Positions 8,322 through 16,440 of a DNA stretch of 55,305 bases are shown here, piece by piece. Position numbers and translations under genes: made by a program. Positions within the stretch are counted from its first letter, which is position 1; each line of letters opens with the position of its first letter. Under the pieces are notes generated by a model. That model was not told the origin of the DNA and ran no database searches. It saw only the letters and a program-made list of their open reading frames with translations. Source of the stretch: Clostridia bacterium (GTDB lineage: Bacteria; Bacillota; Clostridia; Oscillospirales; CAG-272); contig JAFQGP010000086.1 of NCBI GenBank assembly GCA_017415485.1, forward strand, positions 1 through 55,305, written 5' to 3'.

Positions 8322-9849
8322 GACTGTTGGTTCCTTTGTTTTCTTCTCTTCCCGCAAGCTCTTCAAGCACCGTGCGCTCGACTATGAGTGACTCGTCAAA
8401 ATCGCGTCTGCCGCCGAGCCCGATCTCATATTTTTCGTGGCCTTTTCCGCAAAGGAAGATGACGTCGCCGTCCTTCGCAATTCTGACGGCATACTTTATC
8501 GCATCGGCACGCGACACGATAACTGCGTGCTCACTTTGGGGATCAATTCCCGAAATGATATCGGAAATGATGTCCTCGGGGAGCTCGCTGCGGCTGTTGT
8601 CCGACGTTATTATCGTCACGTCGGCGATCGAGGTTGCAATTTTGCCCATCATCGGGCGTTTCTTTTTATCCCTATCGCCTCCGCAACCAAATACGAGGAT
8701 CAGTTTGGATGATTTCGGCAAAAAGTTTTTTGCCGCGTTCAGTATGTTTTCAAGCGCATCGGGTGTGTGCGCGTAATCCACGTAGACCGATGCGGCGTAG
8801 CCCGATGCTACCTTGACCCGCTTAAGTCTTCCGGGTGCTCCGCCAAAGCCCGATATAGCCTCCGTAACACATCCCGCGCTGACGCCGAGATCAAAAGCAA
8901 CCGCGGCGGCGGCAAGAGTGTTGTCGACCGTGAATCTGCCGGGTATCGGGGAGCGTATCTCGCATACGGTATTTTTCGAGTGATAAGTGTAGGAAATGCC
9001 GTTCACACCGCAAAGCTTGGTTTTTTCGGCTCTGAAATCCGCCTCGCCCTTTCCCGCGCCCGAGTAAAACAGCAATTTTGCCCGACATCCCATCGCGCGC
9101 GCATACGCTCGATAGCGGGGGGCATAGGAATCATCAAGATTTATATATGCCCGCTCGCATTTTTCAAGAAGAGTGGCTTTGGCAAGGAAATAATTCTCAA
9201 TGTCCGAATGGAAATCAAGATGTTCGGGGGTGAGGTTGGTGAAGATCGCCGCGTAGAAATTCAGCGGTTCAAGCCTTCCCATTGCAAGCGCGTGTGAGCT
9301 TGCCTCTATAAAGACGTATTCCGCGCCGTCCCGTTTCATTTCCGAAAGTACTCGGTAAAGGATCTCGGGCTCGGGCGTTGTCATATCGTTTTTTTCGATT
9401 TCAAGCAGTCTTTTCGGTGTTCTGCAATAGACGGTGCCGATCAGACCGCATTTTGAGAGCGATGCGGAAAATATGGCGTCAAGCATAAAGCTTACCGTTG
9501 TTTTTCCGTTCGTTCCCGTGACCGCGATCAGCTTCATATCGCGCGCCGGATGCCCGTAAAAAGCGTCCCAGAGTCGTGCAAGAGCGCCTCGCGTATCTCC
9601 TGTATATATAACGGTGACTCGGCTCGGCAGGTCCTCGAGCTCATCCTCGGCAAGTATTGCAGTCGCACCATTGGCAACCGCTTCCTTTGCGTGAGAATGA
9701 CCGTCGTGAATGCGGCCTCGAATGCACACGAACAGAGAATTATTCCCCGCCGAGCGCGAGTCTGAAGATATCGAATCGATTGTGATGTTTTCGTCCCCGC
9801 AAGCTCTGTAATAAAGCCCTGCGGAGCGCAATAGGTCTTGAAGAAGCAT
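8302..9849 (-). CDS. murE: UDP-MurNAc-tripeptide synthetase MurE
   Basis: Adds the third amino acid, normally meso-diaminopimelate in Clostridia, to UDP-MurNAc-L-Ala-D-Glu. The P-loop AVTGTNGKTTVSFM lies near residue 109 and the ligase C-terminal domain is complete (515 aa). The substrate-recognition motif reads DNSR within TSDNSRSELPEDI, where DAP-adding enzymes normally have DNPR. The arginine that binds the DAP carboxylate is kept, so DAP remains the best guess, but the proline is replaced. GGAGG is 6 nt before the ATG. It lies between the transpeptidase gene and murF. Confidence 0.94.
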   Translation of the reverse strand: MLLQDLLRSAGLYYRACGDENITIDSISSDSRSAGNNSLFVCIRGRIHDGHSHAKEAVANGATAILAEDELEDLPSRVTVIYTGDTRGALARLWDAFYGHPARDMKLIAVTGTNGKTTVSFMLDAIFSASLSKCGLIGTVYCRTPKRLLEIEKNDMTTPEPEILYRVLSEMKRDGAEYVFIEASSHALAMGRLEPLNFYAAIFTNLTPEHLDFHSDIENYFLAKATLLEKCERAYINLDDSYAPRYRAYARAMGCRAKLLFYSGAGKGEADFRAEKTKLCGVNGISYTYHSKNTVCEIRSPIPGRFTVDNTLAAAAVAFDLGVSAGCVTEAISGFGGAPGRLKRVKVASGYAASVYVDYAHTPDALENILNAAKNFLPKSSKLILVFGCGGDRDKKKRPMMGKIATSIADVTIITSDNSRSELPEDIISDIISGIDPQSEHAVIVSRADAIKYAVRIAKDGDVIFLCGKGHEKYEIGLGGRRDFDESLIVERTVLEELAGREENKGTNSHESQIC

Positions 9850-9905
9850 GAGATCCTCCGATGAAGTATTATTTGTTCATCCTTGGATTTTCTGCGTCCT
9901 TGTTT

Positions 9906-12173
9906 TTAGTCGCTGACGTCGGTGTGGCGGAAGGTTACCGTGATAACGTCGCCGCGTGTTGCGGGGGTTCCTGCCTCGGGGTACTGCGAAACTACAACAG
10001 CACCGCTTCCGACCTCATAGTTTGTTGTTCCCTCAATACTGATATTGAATCCCGCATTGATAAGGACTTTATTGACGACCGAAGCGCTCATTCCGATAAC
10101 GTTGGGAACGCTGATGTCCGTGCTTGGAGCGGCATCGCCAACGTAAAGAACGATCTTTCCGTTTTGCTTTGAAAGCTTGCTTCCTGCGGCGGGTACCTGA
10201 GCCGTTACCTTTTCGCCGTTTCCTATGATCTCGACTTCAAGCCCGTTCTTGCGGATAGCCTCGCGGGCGGTGAAGGACATCATTCCCATATAGTTGCCAA
10301 CTTCAACCTCGAGCTTGGCGGACTCGGTTGAGGTGTATACAGCCTCAACGCCAAGCGCGGGAAGCATCTGTTCAAGACAATTTGCAACGTAAGGCGCGGC
10401 AACGTAGCTTCCGAAAACGTTGGTGCAAGTCGGTTCGTCAACAATGATGATGATCGCTATTTCGGGATCCTCAGCGGGCGCGAAAGCCGCGCAGGAACCG
10501 ATTCTGAGTGTCTCGTCGTCGCCGATCTTCTCCGACGTACCCGTTTTAGCCGCCACTCTGTAGCCCGCGACGTAAGCGTTTCTCGAGCCTCCGTTGCCCG
10601 AAACGCCCTCCTCAAGGATCGAGGCGACGGTTTTGCAAACAGAGGTGGAAACGACCTGTCTGATTGCCTTGGTCTCATGCTGCCAAACCGTGTTTCCCTC
10701 TGAGTCGGTCATTGACTCGACTATATAAGGCTCTACAAGAGTTCCGCCGTTTGCAACCGCGGAGATCGCGGTCAGATGCTGTATCATACTGATCTTGAAG
10801 TTCTGTCCGAACGATGCAACCGCCAGGTCAACGGGTCCGAATGCATTTTCGTCCCAAAAGCTGCTTCTGCCCTCACCGGGAAGGTCGATGCCTGTTTTTT
10901 CAAGATATCCAAAATTTCTTACATAACTGTAAAACGTTGTTCTGCCGATGCGCTCGGCAAGAGTCATCATGCAGGGGTTGCAGGATTGCTGAAGACCGCC
11001 CGCAAACGTCAGAGTACCGTGTCCCGTGACCTTGTGGCAATGGATAATGCTTCCGTAAAGGTTGAGCGATCCGCGGCACACAAATGTTTCATTTAGATTC
11101 GATACACCCGTTTCAAGAGCCATCGCAGTGGTGATGATCTTGAAGGTCGAACCCGGCATATAGGTGAAGGTCAGCGCCTTGTTTTGCCACATTTGATTGA
11201 GAAGCGACGCGCGAAGGGAGGAATAACCCTCGTCTCCTTCAGAGAGTCCGCTTGCCTGCATCTGCGCGAGGTATTCGGGACTGAGCGTCCACGCGTCATT
11301 CAAGTCGAAATCGGGGTAGGTCGCCATCGCGTACACCGCGCCGGTCTTGACGTTCATAACCATACCTGCGACACCCGCCTGCGCGCCCGATTCCTTGTAG
11401 GTCGCTTCAAGCTGTTCCTCGAGGATCTCCTGGATCTTTATGTTTATCGTTGTATTCAGATTATACCCGTCAACCGCGTCGATAACGCTTTGATACTTAT
11501 AAGGCATTTCGTTGCCATAAGCATCGCGTGCCGTTATGATCTTGCCGGGAGTACCCGCAAGCTCTTTATTATAATAGTATTCAAGTCCGTAAAGACCGTC
11601 ACCATCGCGTCCCGTGAAGCCAAGTACGTGGGCTGCAAGATCGCCGTAGGCATAGTTTCTGACGCTCATAGGCTCAACGTAGATGCAATTTGAGACCTTA
11701 AGTTCCGTGATTAGCCCGAGGACTGCATCCGCTTGATCCGGAGTCGCCTCGCGAAGCACGGTGGCATCAAGGCTCTTGGTCTTGCCCGTCATGGCGTAGA
11801 TCGTGTCATAGTCGATCCCGAGGAGCTCGGAAAGCCCGCGGCTGATCTTTACGTCAAGATCGAGCCTTGCGGTCTCGCCCTCCTCCTTCGCCTCCTTCAT
11901 CTCGTCGTGGATTGTTTTGGGCGCGATGAAGATTCGGTATGCCGTTTTATTTGAGGCGAGCAGGATTCCGTTTGAATCGTAGATATTTCCGCGCTCGGAA
12001 ATTATCGTTGATTCCGTGGTGAGCTGGTCGATGACCTTATTTTTGTAGTAATCAAAATCCACAGTTTGAAGCGAAAAGATCCGAACTATCAACGCCAGAA
12101 AGGCAATTGCCATTACAGCAAGCCCGATGAAGGCTCTTATTGTTAATCCAGTGCCGATTTTTTCGTTTTGCAT
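9906..12173 (-). CDS. spoVD: Class B penicillin-binding protein with two PASTA domains (SpoVD/PBP2B type)
   Basis: A transpeptidase that cross-links septal (or spore cortex) peptidoglycan in partnership with FtsW. One N-terminal transmembrane helix is followed by the dimerisation domain and the transpeptidase domain, with the active-site Ser in GSTFK (about residue 342), the SCN motif (about 397) and KTGTSEK (about 543). Two C-terminal PASTA repeats follow (from about 620 to the end). An in-frame TTG at 12224 would add 17 residues, but it lies in a hairpin stem with no ribosome site. The ATG at 12173 has TAGGGA upstream, giving 755 aa. The name spoVD versus pbpB is by family only. Confidence 0.93.
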   Translation of the reverse strand: MQNEKIGTGLTIRAFIGLAVMAIAFLALIVRIFSLQTVDFDYYKNKVIDQLTTESTIISERGNIYDSNGILLASNKTAYRIFIAPKTIHDEMKEAKEEGETARLDLDVKISRGLSELLGIDYDTIYAMTGKTKSLDATVLREATPDQADAVLGLITELKVSNCIYVEPMSVRNYAYGDLAAHVLGFTGRDGDGLYGLEYYYNKELAGTPGKIITARDAYGNEMPYKYQSVIDAVDGYNLNTTINIKIQEILEEQLEATYKESGAQAGVAGMVMNVKTGAVYAMATYPDFDLNDAWTLSPEYLAQMQASGLSEGDEGYSSLRASLLNQMWQNKALTFTYMPGSTFKIITTAMALETGVSNLNETFVCRGSLNLYGSIIHCHKVTGHGTLTFAGGLQQSCNPCMMTLAERIGRTTFYSYVRNFGYLEKTGIDLPGEGRSSFWDENAFGPVDLAVASFGQNFKISMIQHLTAISAVANGGTLVEPYIVESMTDSEGNTVWQHETKAIRQVVSTSVCKTVASILEEGVSGNGGSRNAYVAGYRVAAKTGTSEKIGDDETLRIGSCAAFAPAEDPEIAIIIIVDEPTCTNVFGSYVAAPYVANCLEQMLPALGVEAVYTSTESAKLEVEVGNYMGMMSFTAREAIRKNGLEVEIIGNGEKVTAQVPAAGSKLSKQNGKIVLYVGDAAPSTDISVPNVIGMSASVVNKVLINAGFNISIEGTTNYEVGSGAVVVSQYPEAGTPATRGDVITVTFRHTDVSD

Positions 12174-12221
12174 CTCTGTTTGATCCCTACTTTTACGGTT
12201 TGTTGCGAAAATTGTTTTAGT

Positions 12222-12249
12222 CAAGGGAAAGCGATTGCGCCTTCCCTTG
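12222..12249 (-). repeat. Hairpin in the ftsL-spoVD gap
   Basis: CAAGGGAA and its exact complement TTCCCTTG flank a short GC-rich loop. There is no T-run after it on the minus strand, so it is not a clear terminator. It covers the alternative TTG start of spoVD and supports use of the downstream ATG. It could be a processing or attenuation point within the operon. Confidence 0.45.
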
Positions 12250-12280
12250 TCGTATAAATTTTATTCTGAGTTTTTCTTTT

Positions 12281-13171
12281 TTATTCGTTACCGACACGAA
12301 TTCCAAGCGCGCTGAGGAGTGCGGGAACGAGAGATTCGTCTTCACTTTCAGAGAAGCTCTCGATCGTGTCGATGTCATTGAGGCGAAGAACACGGAGAGT
12401 GCTTTGATTCAACTTTACCATTCCGTAATCGTTGATCGCGATGGATTCGATCTCACGAAGGTCAAGTCCGCTTTCGTATTCAGCCTCAAGTCTTGCTTCC
12501 GCGTTTTCAAGCGTCGCAAGGTCATTGCGTCTTTCCGCAAGATTCGAGCTTGCCTCGCTCTTGAGCACGCCGAGAGTGATCGGAAGAGCTATGACGAATG
12601 CAAACACCATCACCCAAGCGATACCTGCCGCCGAGGAGACCATACGTCTGCGATATCTTCTGTCGGGCTTGAGAATAGTGTGCTGGGGGAACCATTGGTC
12701 AAAGAATCTTGTAACGCTGCCCGAAATCGTAGTGTCAGAGCCTTCAAGGCGGCTGACGTTATAGCCTTCGGAAGCAATAACGCTTTCGCAAGCGGAACCG
12801 GAGTTTTCACCGCAGGAGCGCACGTTATATACCGTTGCGGGGCGCGGATTGAGGCTGTAGGTCTTGCGCGGGTTCTTTCCGTACTCGGGTATCCTTGTTT
12901 CGGCTACGATCATACGCATATAATCCTCATGGGTCATAACGCGCACACCGTCCGCGTCTCCGCTTCTGTAGTTATTGCCGTTCACCGAAGTCATAATATC
13001 CGCAAGTCTGTAGGATTCGGGATATTCGGCAGCGCTCTTTCTTTCGCGCTCCACCTGACGTTCAAGTTCAGCCTGTATGTCTTTCAGCGATTCAAATTCT
13101 TCGTCGCCGATTCCGATCGACTTTATTGCGGAGCTGTAATCAACTCTGAAATTTTTGTGAGTCTTTTTCAT
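12281..13171 (-). CDS. ftsL: FtsL-like divisome protein with a long cytoplasmic extension
   Basis: A 296-aa bitopic protein in the exact position of ftsL, between rsmH and the septal PBP. The C-terminal third carries the FtsL pattern: one membrane helix (about 179-203), a short coiled coil (205-235), and ESIAINDYGMVKLNQ (242-256), the typical end of FtsL/DivIC-type proteins. Ordinary FtsL proteins are about 100-130 aa. Here about 178 residues precede the helix; they are charged, partly helical and Tyr-rich, and end in the basic RRYRRRM stop-transfer segment. I do not recognise this region as a domain. AAGGA precedes the ATG. FtsL recruits and activates FtsW/PBP through its coiled coil. Confidence 0.75.
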   Translation of the reverse strand: MKKTHKNFRVDYSSAIKSIGIGDEEFESLKDIQAELERQVERERKSAAEYPESYRLADIMTSVNGNNYRSGDADGVRVMTHEDYMRMIVAETRIPEYGKNPRKTYSLNPRPATVYNVRSCGENSGSACESVIASEGYNVSRLEGSDTTISGSVTRFFDQWFPQHTILKPDRRYRRRMVSSAAGIAWVMVFAFVIALPITLGVLKSEASSNLAERRNDLATLENAEARLEAEYESGLDLREIESIAINDYGMVKLNQSTLRVLRLNDIDTIESFSESEDESLVPALLSALGIRVGNE

Positions 13172-13190
13172 TTTACTATCCTTCTTAGCT

Positions 13191-14177
13191 CTATAGTTTT
13201 TCCGCTACTCTGAGCTTTGCGCTGTGCGCGCGGGGATTTTCCTTGAGCTCCTCGGGGGAGGAGACTATCGGTTTTTTACTGACTATCTTTATTTTTGGCT
13301 TATTTCCGCAAACACATACGGGGAAATCGCGGGGACAGGTACATCCTTGTGCGAGCTGCGCGAAGGCTTCCTTGACTGCACGGTCCTCGAGCGAATGGAA
13401 AGTGATGATCGCAAGCCTTCCGCCGGGGGCGAGAAGGTTTACGGCATCCTTCACCGTCTTTGTAATTATCTCAAGCTCGCCGTTGACCTCGATGCGTATC
13501 GCCTGGAAGGTTCTCATCGCGGGGTGATGTTTGAGGTATCTGCCGCCGTCCGGGAAGGCACTCTTGATTATCTCAACGAGCTCGCCCGTTCTCTCGATCG
13601 GTCGTTCTTCTCTTCTTTTGCAGATCTTTTCTGCGATCTTACCTGCGAATTTTTCTTCGCCGTAATCGCGGATGATCCTGATAAGCTCGCTCTTTTCATA
13701 ATTGTTGACGACATATGCAGCATCGAGAGGTGCAGTTCTGTCCATTCTCATATCGAGAGGAGCATCGTGCATATAGGAAAAACCGCGTTCGGGAGTGTCG
13801 AGCTGATGCGAGGAAACTCCAAGGTCAAGGAGTATTCCGTCAAGAGCATCGATCCCCTTATCTTCACAAACCTTCGCCATATCGGCAAAGTTGGATTTGA
13901 CGACTTCGGCGCGGTCCCCAAAGCGAGAAAGCCTTTCGCTTGCCACGGCAATTGCCGTATCATCTCTGTCGAGTGCGATCAGCTTGCCCGTTGTGAGCTT
14001 TGAGGCAATGGCGCTCGAATGCCCCGCGCCGCCAACAGTTCCGTCAAGGAACATTCCGTCCCCGTGCAAGGAGAGAGCATCAAGGACTTCATCGAGCAAT
14101 ACGGGCTTGTGCGAAAACGTCGGCAATTCTCCGCCCGCGGGGGACCCCGAACGATTAATTTCTTTCATGTTGCTCAT
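13191..14177 (-). CDS. rsmH: 16S rRNA (cytosine-1402-N4)-methyltransferase RsmH
   Basis: Methylates N4 of C1402 in the decoding centre of 16S rRNA using S-adenosylmethionine. The SAM-binding region is GMFLDGTVGGAGHSSAIA (about residues 40-57), followed by the family's LDLGVSSHQLD and the MRMD region. The C-terminal part includes LAIITFHSLEDRAVK. At 328 aa it is slightly longer than usual because of about 20 extra N-terminal residues. The start overlaps the mraZ stop by 4 nt (ATGA), and a second ATG 3 codons on is possible. Formerly mraW. Confidence 0.95.
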   Translation of the reverse strand: MSNMKEINRSGSPAGGELPTFSHKPVLLDEVLDALSLHGDGMFLDGTVGGAGHSSAIASKLTTGKLIALDRDDTAIAVASERLSRFGDRAEVVKSNFADMAKVCEDKGIDALDGILLDLGVSSHQLDTPERGFSYMHDAPLDMRMDRTAPLDAAYVVNNYEKSELIRIIRDYGEEKFAGKIAEKICKRREERPIERTGELVEIIKSAFPDGGRYLKHHPAMRTFQAIRIEVNGELEIITKTVKDAVNLLAPGGRLAIITFHSLEDRAVKEAFAQLAQGCTCPRDFPVCVCGNKPKIKIVSKKPIVSSPEELKENPRAHSAKLRVAEKL

Positions 14178-14623
14178 ATCAGATCAGCTTCTTCATAGCG
14201 CTGTGCAAAGAACTCTGCCTGCTCGGGCGTTGTTCCCACAAATACGCTCTCGGGCCAGATCTCGGCGTGATCGAAGCAACCGTCGATAACGGTGGGACCT
14301 CCAAGACCGGCAAACGCAACGAGCGAAGCTCCGATTACAACTCTTCCCTGAGCATCGGGAGTGAGAGTATCGCCGTTTCCGTTGAGATAATTGATCATCT
14401 GAGCCTTTTCTTTACCGGTGAGCTTGGGGCTTTCTTTGATCTTTCTCATAAGCTCCTCAAGATACTCGACGGAGGAAATAACGAGAGAACGTCTGTCCTT
14501 GATATTCGGGAAGATAACGAAGTTAGCTCCCAATGCCTCGCGATGCTTCGCGGGGATGAAAATTCGATTTTTACTGTCAAGATTATGGGTAGCTCTGCCC
14601 ATTATCGGGACAAATCCTGCCAT
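14174..14623 (-). CDS. mraZ: Transcriptional regulator MraZ
   Basis: A DNA-binding protein with two AbrB-like (SpoVT-AbrB) swapped-hairpin domains that autoregulates the dcw operon. The duplicated motif is seen as HNLDSKNRIFIPAKHREALG near the N-terminus and TLTPDAQGRVVIGASLV in the second half. The ATG at 14623 is preferred to one two codons upstream because AGGAG then sits 8-9 nt away. Length is 149 aa, the family norm. It is the first gene of the cluster; a candidate binding box lies at 14766-14782 behind its promoter. Confidence 0.95.
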   Translation of the reverse strand: MAGFVPIMGRATHNLDSKNRIFIPAKHREALGANFVIFPNIKDRRSLVISSVEYLEELMRKIKESPKLTGKEKAQMINYLNGNGDTLTPDAQGRVVIGASLVAFAGLGGPTVIDGCFDHAEIWPESVFVGTTPEQAEFFAQRYEEADLI

Positions 14624-14765
14624 TTTCATCTCTCCTCTCGTAAATTTTGCGCCACTGCGGTGTTTTTATGCTCCACCGAAGCGTTTTTTGCGCCCGTCGC
14701 TTCTTTCACCGACCAAAAGTGTGGGAAATACAATGGGATTCCCAAACAATTTTCGGTATTTGACG

Positions 14766-14782
14766 CCATTGTTAACCACTTT
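14766..14782 (-). promoter_or_regulatory. Candidate MraZ-binding box
   Basis: Minus strand reads AAAGTGG-TTA-ACAATGG: two half sites 10 bp apart, matching the AAAGTGG-N3 repeat pattern described for MraZ in Gram-positive relatives. A third, degenerate unit (CAAATAC) follows at the same period. It lies just downstream of the -10 box, suited to repression. Confidence 0.6.
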
Positions 14783-14793
14783 TAGGTGCCCTT

Positions 14794-14822
14794 ATTATAT
14801 AACATTTAAGCACTCAAATCAA
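14794..14822 (-). promoter_or_regulatory. Promoter of the dcw operon
   Basis: TTGATT (14822-14817), 17-nt spacer and a perfect TATAAT (14799-14794). The transcript would have a leader of about 165 nt before mraZ. The rest of the mraZ upstream region, to 14965, is AT-rich with no gene that I can see. Confidence 0.85.
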
Positions 14823-14965
14823 GTCTTTTATGAAAATTTCTTAATATTCATAAAAAATTTATCGCAAAAAGCTACGCAAGGGGCTATTTGACCCTATGAT
14901 TTTTGCTATTTTGTGTTACTATTCCTTTTTATTATCATAATTGTTATTTATTTACATTTTACGAT

Positions 14966-15006
14966 ATAAAAAACCCTCGGTGGCAAAAAGCATCGGACAC
15001 CGAGGG
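14966..15006 (-). terminator. Second of two tandem terminators after the F420-ligase-like gene
   Basis: A CCCTCGGTG/CACCGAGGG stem (14974-14982 with 14998-15006) is followed on the minus strand by TTTTTT. It separates this gene from the dcw promoter. Confidence 0.85.
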
Positions 15007-15014
15007 AGATCACA

Positions 15015-15056
15015 GCAAAAAACCTCCGAAAATGCCGTGGCATCTTCGGAGGTTTA
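15015..15056 (-). terminator. First of two tandem terminators after the F420-ligase-like gene
   Basis: A 16-bp stem with one mismatch (AACCTCCGAA..., 15021-15036 with 15039-15054) is followed on the minus strand by a T-run, 12 nt past the stop codon. Confidence 0.88.
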
Positions 15057-15068
15057 ATTGATATTCAA

Positions 15069-16259
15069 TTAGTTGGTATAGTTATCGAAATAGCCCTGAA
15101 TCCAAACAACGGGAGTTCCCTTGTCGCCGGAGCCGGAGGTGAGATCGCAGAGAGTACCGATAAGGTCGGTGAGTCTTCTGGGGGTGGTTCCCTGAGACTC
15201 CATCTGACCGTAAAGATTAGAGCCCTTTGCCTTGATTCTTTCCGAAATAGCAGCCTTAAGCTCCTCGCCCGAAAGGTTTGCATATTCGTTGTCTGCAAGA
15301 TACTTGAGCTTGATCTCGTTGGGAGTACCCTCAAGACCTGCGGTATATGCGGGAGATACGCAGGGGTCTGCAAGCTCCCAGATCTTTCCGACAGGGTCCT
15401 TGAATGCGCCGTCACCGTAAACCATAACTTCAACGCACTTTCCGGTAGCGGCGAGGATCTTGTCCCTTACAGCGTCAACAACGGGCTGACAATCTCTGGG
15501 GAAAAGCTTGACCACTTCTTCTGTCGACTTGTTGGAGCCGAGAAGACCGTAGTTCTCATTGTAACCGCTTCCGTCAACGGGTGCGGAAAGGATATCGTCC
15601 ATGCCGTAAACGGTCTCTGCGCCCGCATCGCGAAGGAGCTTCTTGTTGCGGAAACGGGTGTGGATATCACAGCAAAGAACATGCTTGGTATAATTAAGGA
15701 TCGCTCTTACGTCATTAGCGAGAATAACGGTGCACGTACATCCGCAGGACTCGATGAGCTCGCGATAGTACTCGATATAGTCAACGCCTGTGAAGGTGTG
15801 CTTGTGGTAGCCGAAAAGCTCACGGTACTTCTCTTCCGTGAGAACGTCAGTCACGGGATTTACGCCCGAGTTATCAAAAAGATCAATGTCGATCAGGTGG
15901 TTTCCAACCTCGTCTGCGGGGTAAGAGAGCATAAGAATGATGGACTTAAGTCCCTTTGCAATGCCCTTAAGGCAGATAGAGAAACGGTTTCTCGAAAGGA
16001 TGGGGAAAACGATAGCTGCCTCTCCTCCGGGGAACTTTGCGCGGACATCCGCCGCGATCTGATCAATGTGCGCGAGGTTACCCTGTGCACGTGCAACAAC
16101 TGATTCGGTCATCGCGATAACGTCGCGGTCGCGAATCTCAAGATTTTCTGACTTTGCGGCTGCAAGCACGCTGTCCGCAACGATAGCAGCGATATCATCG
16201 CCTGCCTTGATAATGGGTGCGCGAACGCCTCTTGAAACTGTTCCGATAAGTCTTTCCAT
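15069..16259 (-). CDS. Coenzyme F420-0:L-glutamate ligase family protein (CofE-like)
   Basis: A 396-aa protein that looks like the CofE/F420_ligase family, recognised from the N-terminal RGVRAPIIKAGDDIAAIVADS and the central segment ending in VMVYGDGAFKDPVGKIWELADP. CofE enzymes attach glutamate to F420-0 using GTP. Bacillota are not generally F420 producers and no other F420 gene is nearby, so the true acceptor is unknown; a gamma-glutamyl ligase acting on another substrate is the cautious reading. AAGG lies about 10 nt before the ATG. It is monocistronic, with a consensus promoter (16328-16356) and tandem terminators. C-terminal Cys and Gly-rich segments (TSGSGDKGTP) are present; no membrane segment. 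Confidence 0.7.
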   Translation of the reverse strand: MERLIGTVSRGVRAPIIKAGDDIAAIVADSVLAAAKSENLEIRDRDVIAMTESVVARAQGNLAHIDQIAADVRAKFPGGEAAIVFPILSRNRFSICLKGIAKGLKSIILMLSYPADEVGNHLIDIDLFDNSGVNPVTDVLTEEKYRELFGYHKHTFTGVDYIEYYRELIESCGCTCTVILANDVRAILNYTKHVLCCDIHTRFRNKKLLRDAGAETVYGMDDILSAPVDGSGYNENYGLLGSNKSTEEVVKLFPRDCQPVVDAVRDKILAATGKCVEVMVYGDGAFKDPVGKIWELADPCVSPAYTAGLEGTPNEIKLKYLADNEYANLSGEELKAAISERIKAKGSNLYGQMESQGTTPRRLTDLIGTLCDLTSGSGDKGTPVVWIQGYFDNYTN

Positions 16260-16327
16260 AAATGATCACCTTCCTTGGGTGTAGAATACAAATTTGATGT
16301 AAATCCCAAAAAGGAAACTTACAATAT

Positions 16328-16356
16328 ATTATACCTCAATATTGTCCAAAAGTCAA
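16328..16356 (-). promoter_or_regulatory. Promoter of the F420-ligase-like gene
   Basis: TTGACT (16356-16351), 17-nt spacer, TATAAT (16333-16328). Leader of about 60 nt. Confidence 0.85.
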
Positions 16357-16407
16357 GAAAAATCATCAAATTTCTGCCCAAGATCGCAACAAATTTACAT
16401 TTTATTG

Positions 16408-16435
16408 AAAAAATGTCCTCACCTGAGGGCATTTT
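16408..16435 (-). terminator. Terminator after the 16441-17592 lipoprotein gene
   Basis: A short stem (ATGCCCTCA with TGAGGACAT, one bulge on each side) with A/T runs on both sides, starting 6 nt past the stop codon. Confidence 0.7.
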
Positions 16436-16440
16436 TAACA

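Noticed and set aside
12174..12224. TTG at 12224 as the spoVD start
   Set aside because: It is inside a hairpin stem and lacks a ribosome site; the ATG at 12173 has one.
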